This document shows positions 22,798-28,254 of a stretch of DNA of 28,254 bases, piece after piece. Source of the DNA: Candidatus Cloacimonadota bacterium (lineage in GTDB: Bacteria > Cloacimonadota > Cloacimonadia > JGIOTU-2); assembly GCA_014384665.1 (NCBI GenBank), contig JACNFI010000095.1, positions 1 through 28,254 of the forward strand, written 5' to 3'. The translations under genes were made by a program, and so were the position numbers. The notes beneath the pieces are model-generated. The model was given only the letters and a program-made list of their open reading frames with translations. It made no database searches and was not told the DNA's origin. Within the stretch, counting starts at the first letter, position 1. The number at the start of each line of letters is the position of its first letter.

Positions 22798-25605
22798 GTG
22801 AAAATTTGTATAAAACTCTTTTTTCTACTTACAATCCTATCACTCTCCTTTTCAGGTAATCTAATTGCTAAGCTACTACCTAATGATGAACCTGTAACAG
22901 AGCTTAAAGCAGAAGATGTGCCAAATGATGATGGAGGTGGATTAATCATAAGTTGGAAACCTCTTCACAAGGATAAGAAAATTATTGAATATCGTATTTA
23001 TCGTGGTGTAACACCTGATACTCTGTTTTATATTGGTAAGATACCGGTAAATGTAAAAACAGGTGTTATCGGTGATACAATGAGATTTACTGATCAAAGC
23101 TGGGTATTGTTTGTTGATGCCACTTCTCCTGCTGAATTGAGAAGAGAGAAAGGGCAAAGAAAAGGTGAGATAGGTTATGATGTTTTATATCGTAAAGTTC
23201 CAAGAGATATGAAGGTCTATGGACCTTTATTGAAAGAGTATAGAATTCTATGTGTAATTCCTTTAAAACAATATTTATACAAAACAAAGATGAAGGAATT
23301 TACTGAAATTGACACAACCAAAGAAGGTAAAGTGGATACCACCTCAACTACTTTAGCTGGTTTAAAGCTACGACAATTTAAATATCTTCTAACTAAACAG
23401 ATTATCGGGAAAAATTATTATTATGCTGTGCAAGCAGTAAACCTAAATAGAAGGACTTCTCCACTATCTGAAATTGTGGCAGGTGTAACTACAAATGACC
23501 CACCAGAAAAGTTGAAAGAGTTTTACGCAGTTGCATATTTAGATACAGAGGAGATGCGCTTTGAATGGTCACTACCTACTTTTGCTGAAGACCAGAAACA
23601 ATTCAATATTTATCTTTATGATGAAAATGGTGAAAAACATAGAATATTTACCCGTGCTGATGCTTACCCATATACACCACAAACAAATGCAATTGTTACA
23701 TTTGATTCAATTAAAGTTAGATTTCCTGAATTTAATTCAACAAATATGAAATGGTATAGATTCAATATTGGGGAACAGGATAGGGCTAATCAGGAAACAC
23801 TTGCAAAAGATGAACCAATCCCAGCTGAAATAGTTGAGAATTCTATGGATGTTTTACCACCTGTTCCTCAATATTTCACTGTGGAAGATAATCCCAATGA
23901 TAAAGGTGATCAAATCAAAATATTCTTTGATAAACCCTATTTTGGTATTTCTAAATTGACTTATAATAACGATTTTACAAAATTATTTGTAAGTTACTTT
24001 ATTAGAGATAATGAATTATTTAAGGTTTACAGAATTACAATTCAGATAAATGGAACAAAACAAACTGAGTATGTACTTGATGATAAAGCAAAATTCAAAG
24101 TTGATTGGGATTACCAAGAGCCAATGACAATTTCTGCTACATTTCAGTGCAGAAACAAAGCTAAAAGATTATATAAAGATGTGACATTACCTGAAGATTA
24201 TTCTGTATCTCATACATTTTATTATGATGAAGAAAGGTCATTAGTTGAATTGGTCCCAACTGAATCAAAAAATTATAGTTTTCAAATATATAAACATAAC
24301 AAATCTAGTGATGTATATCGCTTTCCAAAACTTTTATCTTATATGGAAAGAGAATATCTTGATAGAATTAGATATGAGGAAGTTGAATTTCGCGGTAATC
24401 CAAAATATTGTTTAGATGACAATCGGCTTTATGTTTCAACTTATTTAAGTATTGAAAATTGGGAAGAACAAGAACCATATTATACAATGGCAATTTACCT
24501 TGAGCAATTAGAGAAAATGAATAAGGAAATGAAAGATGAAATTGATAAATTACAGAAAGAATTAGAAGAAACGAGCGATAAGGATAAAGTTGATAGTTTG
24601 AAAACATTAATTAAGAATTATACGAATTTAATTGAAGATAAACCTCCGATTGTTGAACTTGCAAACGAGCAAACAACTAATAGAGATAGAATGAAAATTT
24701 TAGACAAACGACATTGTGAGAGTAAGCGAACTTTTAAATATTTTATAAGAAAGACTGATGGGAAAGGGCATTTTGTTGATACAAAGGTTTATACTAAAAA
24801 GGATGGTGACCAGTATTTCTTCCCTCAGTCAAATTGGTTTAATAAAAACGAAATTATTACTCTCATTGCTGTTTTGATTTTTGGAGCATTAGTATATTTT
24901 ATGATTAGGGCAGCTAAAAAGGGTAAGAAGCTATACATAAGACCTATTGCAGGTATTCAAGAAATAGATACTGCAATAGGCCGTGCCACAGAAATGGGCA
25001 GGCCAATTCTATTCGTGCCAGGGATAAGTGGAATTAGAGATGTTGCAACTTTAGCGGGACTGGCAATTTTAGCTAAGGTAGCCAAAAAAGCTGCAGAGTA
25101 TGATACAAAAATTCTTGTTCCTATAAGAGATTATATAGTTCTTCCAATTGCTCAGGAGATTGTAAAAGAAGCCCATTACGAAGCAGGGCGTCCAGATACT
25201 TATGACAAAAATAGTGTATTCTTTATTTCCATTGAACAGTTTGCTTTTGTGTCTGGGGTTAACGGAATTATGATAAGAGAAAAAACAGCAACGAACTTCT
25301 ATATGGGAATGTTCTATGCAGAATCACTTCTTTTGACAGAAACTGGAAGTATGACAGGTGCTATACAAATCGCTGGCACAGATGCTATTACCCAGCTTCC
25401 ATTCTTTATTACAACTTGTGACTATACATTAATGGGAGAAGAACTTTATGCTGCAAGTGCCTATCTGTCCAAACAACCACTAATACTTGGAACTTTGAAA
25501 GCTCAGGATTATGTAAAACTTTTGATAGTAATTGCCGTAGTGTTTGGAACCCTTCTTTCAACAATTCATTTAACATTTTTTATGAACTGGTTTCCAACTA
25601 AATAG
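22798..25605 (+). CDS. large exported membrane-anchored protein, DUF6754-like C-terminus
   Basis: 935 residues. A signal peptide (about 1-24) is followed by a fibronectin-III-like region (ISWKPL...IEYRIYRG, and FYYAVQAVN-type strands) over roughly 40-240, then more beta-rich sequence. A coiled coil lies at about 568-616, and a membrane helix at about 685-705. The cytoplasmic-side domain contains GRPILFVPGISGIRDVATLAGLAIL and later ITTCDYTLMGEELYAASAYLS, and a last hydrophobic segment is at about 905-930. The C-terminal domain resembles DUF6754 proteins, whose function is unknown. GTG start with AAAGGAGC before it. It leads a run of four membrane genes and is likely the large scaffold of an envelope complex (inference). 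Confidence 0.8.
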   Translation: MKICIKLFFLLTILSLSFSGNLIAKLLPNDEPVTELKAEDVPNDDGGGLIISWKPLHKDKKIIEYRIYRGVTPDTLFYIGKIPVNVKTGVIGDTMRFTDQSWVLFVDATSPAELRREKGQRKGEIGYDVLYRKVPRDMKVYGPLLKEYRILCVIPLKQYLYKTKMKEFTEIDTTKEGKVDTTSTTLAGLKLRQFKYLLTKQIIGKNYYYAVQAVNLNRRTSPLSEIVAGVTTNDPPEKLKEFYAVAYLDTEEMRFEWSLPTFAEDQKQFNIYLYDENGEKHRIFTRADAYPYTPQTNAIVTFDSIKVRFPEFNSTNMKWYRFNIGEQDRANQETLAKDEPIPAEIVENSMDVLPPVPQYFTVEDNPNDKGDQIKIFFDKPYFGISKLTYNNDFTKLFVSYFIRDNELFKVYRITIQINGTKQTEYVLDDKAKFKVDWDYQEPMTISATFQCRNKAKRLYKDVTLPEDYSVSHTFYYDEERSLVELVPTESKNYSFQIYKHNKSSDVYRFPKLLSYMEREYLDRIRYEEVEFRGNPKYCLDDNRLYVSTYLSIENWEEQEPYYTMAIYLEQLEKMNKEMKDEIDKLQKELEETSDKDKVDSLKTLIKNYTNLIEDKPPIVELANEQTTNRDRMKILDKRHCESKRTFKYFIRKTDGKGHFVDTKVYTKKDGDQYFFPQSNWFNKNEIITLIAVLIFGALVYFMIRAAKKGKKLYIRPIAGIQEIDTAIGRATEMGRPILFVPGISGIRDVATLAGLAILAKVAKKAAEYDTKILVPIRDYIVLPIAQEIVKEAHYEAGRPDTYDKNSVFFISIEQFAFVSGVNGIMIREKTATNFYMGMFYAESLLLTETGSMTGAIQIAGTDAITQLPFFITTCDYTLMGEELYAASAYLSKQPLILGTLKAQDYVKLLIVIAVVFGTLLSTIHLTFFMNWFPTK

Positions 25606-25637
25606 AAATGTCATCCTCGCGAATGCGGGGAAAGGAG
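25606..25637 (+). repeat. CCTCGCGAATGCGGGG intergenic repeat carrying a ribosome binding site
   Basis: TCATCCTCGCGAATGCGGGG is a form of the widespread CCGCGAA-GCGGG intergenic hairpin. It is followed directly by AAAGGAG (25631-25637), which serves the next gene. In an RNA the hairpin would sit just upstream of the ribosome binding site. Confidence 0.6.
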
Positions 25638-25644
25638 CATGATA

Positions 25645-26271
25645 ATGAAAAGAACAATACCTTTATTAATAGTAATGACTTTGGGATTCCTCTTTGTTGC
25701 ACATGTATTCATCCCTAGTAAGATATCACAGGATTTTTTTGACTGGTTTTTGAAATGGACAAAAGTAATCGGACCCTTTGCTGTTGTTTTAGGTGTTATG
25801 AGTCTTGTAATGGTGCATTCAACAAAAATAAGACGGAAAGCACACAATTGGGGATATAGCATAGTTGCATTAGTTGCTTTGGCTTTAACAACTGCAACAG
25901 GATTTATCTGGGGTATTCAGGAAGGAACTCCATATATGTGGATTTTCAGGAATTTCAATGTTCCACTCGGCGCCACTATGTTCTCATTACTTGCTTTCTA
26001 TATTGCTTCTGCAGCCTATAAAGCATTCCGAGCTCGGTCAGTTGAAGCTACTGTGCTCTTAATAGCAGCTATTATTGTTATGCTCGGAAGGGTCTCAATA
26101 GGACATGCTATTAGCCATTGGATTCCTGACATTACTGAGTGGATTTTGAATGTGCCTAATTTAGCTGCAAAAAGGGGAATTACTTTAGGTGTTGGTTTGG
26201 GTATGACAGCCACATCATTAAAAATTATATTGGGAATTGAAAGAACATACCTTGGTGGCGGTAAAGATTAG
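25645..26271 (+). CDS. multi-pass membrane protein of the DUF6754-linked cluster
   Basis: Family not named. 208 residues from the ATG at 25645, chosen because AGGAG lies seven bases upstream; the ATG at 25639 is only one base from it. About six hydrophobic segments are visible: 1-18, 40-58, 68-86, 103-122, 135-152 and 180-200. Conserved-looking phrases include FNVPLGATMFSLLAFYIASAAYKAFRARSVEA, which is probably a cytoplasmic loop. It lies 39 bases after the large DUF6754-like gene and 31 bases before the next gene, so it belongs to the same transcript. Confidence 0.75.
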   Translation: MKRTIPLLIVMTLGFLFVAHVFIPSKISQDFFDWFLKWTKVIGPFAVVLGVMSLVMVHSTKIRRKAHNWGYSIVALVALALTTATGFIWGIQEGTPYMWIFRNFNVPLGATMFSLLAFYIASAAYKAFRARSVEATVLLIAAIIVMLGRVSIGHAISHWIPDITEWILNVPNLAAKRGITLGVGLGMTATSLKIILGIERTYLGGGKD

Positions 26272-26302
26272 AAAGGATAAATAAATCTTTAAGGAGAAGA
26301 AA

Positions 26303-27247
26303 ATGAAATTTTCTGAAAGTATTCAAAAACTTGATAGAAGATATATTTATATAGTTGTTGCACTTGCTGTCATTATTCCATTGATATTTCCACTTGGTTT
26401 AAAAACATATCTTACTACTCCTGTGGAAGACCTTTATAAACATATTGATGAAATTGCAGGTCGTGATGATATGGCAATTTTAATTGATTTTGCCCAAAGT
26501 CCATCTACTATGCCAGAATTGTATCCAATGGATATAGCAATCTTAAGGCATTGTTTTCAAAGAAGAATAAAGGTCTTTACCATAGCATATTTTCCTCAAG
26601 GAGCTGCAATTGTGGAAATGGCATTGGCTGAAGTTAAAGAGGATTTTCCTGAGATAAAACAAGATGTAGATTATTGCAACTTCGGATATAAATCTGGTTA
26701 TATGTTTTTGCCAATTGTTCTTGGAATGGGTGATGATATTGCAAAAGCTGTGGAAACAAACAGTGAAGGAAATATGCTTGAAAATCTTCCTATAATGGAA
26801 AAAATTAAGAATTATGATAACATTCAGGTAATTATTGAAATAACTGGTTCGACACCTGGTATTTCGTATATTACTTACGCAAGAGGAAGATTTGGAGTAG
26901 ATGTAGCTGTAGGTGTTACAGCCGTTTCTGCTGCAGATGTATATCCTTATTTGCAGACAGGACAATTGATAGGAAGTCTTGGTGGGTTAAAAGGCGCCGC
27001 AGAATACGAAGAATTGGTGCAAACCTTTGCTATGCAAAATCTTGACTATAGTAAAAAAAACGCAAGTGATGTTGATTGGAGAGAGAAACAATATTCACTA
27101 TCAAGTGTTCCATATAAATATAAGAAAGCAAGAGTTGGTATGGATACTCAAGCAGTAGTTCATGTATTAATAATTCTGTTTATTGTAATTGGAAATATTG
27201 GATATTTTATTGAAAAAAGAACTGAAAAACATAAGTATGTTAAATAA
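26303..27247 (+). CDS. membrane-anchored protein of the DUF6754-linked cluster
   Basis: 314 residues: an N-terminal membrane helix (about 15-35) preceded by KLDRRYIY, a soluble domain (about 40-280), and a C-terminal helix (about 285-305) with a basic end. The soluble part begins with a VEDLYKHIDEIA..DDMAILIDFAQS..TMPELYPMDIAILRHCF pattern and later GYKSGYMFLPIVLGMGDDI. I recall the same N-terminal pattern beside DUF6754 genes elsewhere, but no function. AAGGAGAAG precedes the ATG. Confidence 0.75.
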   Translation: MKFSESIQKLDRRYIYIVVALAVIIPLIFPLGLKTYLTTPVEDLYKHIDEIAGRDDMAILIDFAQSPSTMPELYPMDIAILRHCFQRRIKVFTIAYFPQGAAIVEMALAEVKEDFPEIKQDVDYCNFGYKSGYMFLPIVLGMGDDIAKAVETNSEGNMLENLPIMEKIKNYDNIQVIIEITGSTPGISYITYARGRFGVDVAVGVTAVSAADVYPYLQTGQLIGSLGGLKGAAEYEELVQTFAMQNLDYSKKNASDVDWREKQYSLSSVPYKYKKARVGMDTQAVVHVLIILFIVIGNIGYFIEKRTEKHKYVK

Positions 27248-27472
27248 AGCCACGAATTCACCCCGTTAGATGCTATTACCCAGTTAGATGATTGCTATTT
27301 AATGGAATGTTATCTAACGGGGCAAGCACTAACTATCACGAACAAAAATTTTATTATATAATAAAGAGTTAGTGCTTGTTCGTGTTTACCCCGTGAAATA
27401 ATGCTTTGCATTAAAATCTCTGATTTTATTTCACGGGGTGAAGTTGGTGGCGGATAATTTATTGGAGGATAA
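27248..27472. repeat. two TTACCCCGT hairpins inside oppositely oriented host repeats
   Basis: There is no gene here. Hairpin one has perfect 11-bp arms CCCCGTTAGAT (27261-27271) and ATCTAACGGGG (27312-27322), inside a host repeat GCCACGAATT..ACTAACTATCACGAAC. Hairpin two (27386-27440) has perfect 14-bp arms ACCCCGTGAAATAA and TTATTTCACGGGGT, inside AGTTAGTGCTTGTTCGTGT|AAGTTGGTGGCGGATAA. The two host copies face each other, so GCACTAACT and AGTTAGTGC also pair. The right host copy ends before TTGGAGG, the ribosome binding site of the next gene. Confidence 0.85.
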
Positions 27473-28072
27473 ATGACTGAAATTATTGGAATCTGGATAG
27501 CGGCATTTCTTACTTTATGTATGTTTTCGTTTTTATACAAAGAAAACCCTTTTTATAGATTTGCGGAGCACCTTTTTGTTGGATGTTCTATGGGATATTT
27601 TATTCCTTATACTTATTATAATGTTTTTATTCCTTATACTTATAATCCTTTATTCCTAAGAAAGGAGTATATTCTTATTATACCATTTATTATTGGTCTT
27701 TTGTACTGGTTAAGATTTTCTGGTAAGTATAGCTGGCTTAGTAGATATCCTATTGCATTCGGTTTAGGTATTGTTGGAATGGGTGTTCCAATGTCTATGC
27801 ATGCAAGTGTGCTTGTGCAGATGAGAAGTATGATGTTGCCTTTAGATAATATAAATATCATCCTAATTTTTATTGGAACTATTACCATACTTCTTTATTT
27901 CTTTTTCTCAAAAGCTCATACAGGTATTTATGGGAGATTTACTTCTATTGGAATATGGTTTATGATGGTAGGATTCGGTGCTTCTTTTGGATATACTGTA
28001 ATGGCTCGTATTTCTCTGCTCATTGGAAGAGTACAGTTTCTTCTTGAGGAGTGGTTGCATATTATTAAATAG
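27473..28072 (+). CDS. multi-pass membrane protein of the DUF6754-linked cluster
   Basis: 199 residues with about six hydrophobic segments. It opens with IIGIWIAAFLTLCMFSFLYKENPFYRFAEHLFVGCSMGYFIPYTYY. The motif KENPFYRFAEHLFVG between the first two helices looks like a conserved cytoplasmic signature. GGAGG six bases before the ATG sets the start. It is the last of the four-gene cluster, separated from the third gene only by the hairpin-loaded gap. Function unknown; a partner of the three preceding proteins is inferred from position alone. Confidence 0.75.
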   Translation: MTEIIGIWIAAFLTLCMFSFLYKENPFYRFAEHLFVGCSMGYFIPYTYYNVFIPYTYNPLFLRKEYILIIPFIIGLLYWLRFSGKYSWLSRYPIAFGLGIVGMGVPMSMHASVLVQMRSMMLPLDNINIILIFIGTITILLYFFFSKAHTGIYGRFTSIGIWFMMVGFGASFGYTVMARISLLIGRVQFLLEEWLHIIK

Positions 28073-28088
28073 ATTTATAGAAACATAC

Positions 28089-28139
28089 AGCACAAGGGTA
28101 TCTCAGGAATTTTCATTCAGTTTTGCCTTTGTGCTTTTT
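28089..28139 (+). terminator. possible terminator of the DUF6754-linked cluster
   Basis: AGCACAAGG (28089-28097) pairs with CCTTTGTGCT (28126-28135) with one bulge, and TTTT follows. The loop is long (about 28 bases), so it would be a weak terminator, but the position 17 bases after the last gene fits. Confidence 0.4.
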
Positions 28140-28254
28140 ATTAAATAAACGAACAAATAATATAAAACATACACCACCGTGAATACGAAAGCAAAAGCTT
28201 ATGAAACATTCATGTCCCGAAAAAATTCGTGACACCCCATTAAATAGGAAAAGA

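Noticed and set aside
28140..28254. Feature in the last 115 bases
   Set aside because: AT-rich with a TTCGTGACACCCC fragment reminiscent of the host repeats, but too short to call.

Overview
The window looks like part of the chromosome of an AT-rich, Gram-negative, probably anaerobic bacterium. Split heptose kinase and heptose adenylyltransferase genes point to an LPS outer membrane. A secreted PorU-like C25 peptidase with a FlgD/type IX-style C-terminal domain and a PorV/PorQ-like outer-membrane protein point to the FCB superphylum or a neighbour (Cloacimonadota- or WOR-3-like). That placement is inference: no rRNA or tRNA gene is visible to confirm it.

Layout. (1) 78-5231, minus strand: der-plsY, a palindrome-rich gap, purF, then rfaE1-rfaE2. 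(2) From 5429 onward every gene is on the plus strand: nadK, pgsA, an unrecognised coiled-coil membrane protein, a short NfeD-like membrane protein and rpsT. Two short inverted-repeat elements flank the NfeD-like gene, and one has 17-bp perfect termini and a 4-bp target duplication. (3) 8853-14711: a 1299-residue PorU-like C25 peptidase and the catalytic subunit of a B12-dependent methylmalonyl-CoA mutase. (4) 14841-22776: an accessory-like stretch with SPFH protein, bioY, PorV-like protein, a putative antitoxin, leuC-like, an M23 lipoprotein, leuD-like, a DUF104-type antitoxin and a decayed MNT/HEPN pair. (5) 22798-28072: four secreted or membrane proteins of unknown function, apparently one conserved envelope complex (the first resembles DUF6754 proteins), closed by a weak terminator.

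The most unusual feature is in region 4. Three different genes (SPFH, PorV-like, leuD-like) are each followed by a small cargo segment and then by a diverged second copy of their own 3' end. The cargo is bioY, an antitoxin with a cut-off toxin, or a DUF104 antitoxin. For leuD there are three tail copies, and a 43-nt identical direct repeat brackets the antitoxin. This is what repeated additive integration at gene 3' ends would leave, yet no integrase is visible.

A second unusual layer lies between genes. A family of about 40-100 bp hairpins starts TTACCCCGT and ends ACGGGGTGAA. The inner stem differs between copies but always pairs. Several copies sit at the same point (GTGT|AA) inside a more common host repeat of the TTCGTGT..TTCGTGGC type, and an unoccupied host repeat is present at 14789-14826. 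Many of these repeats end directly at a ribosome binding site, and one appears to encode the C-terminal tail of PurF.
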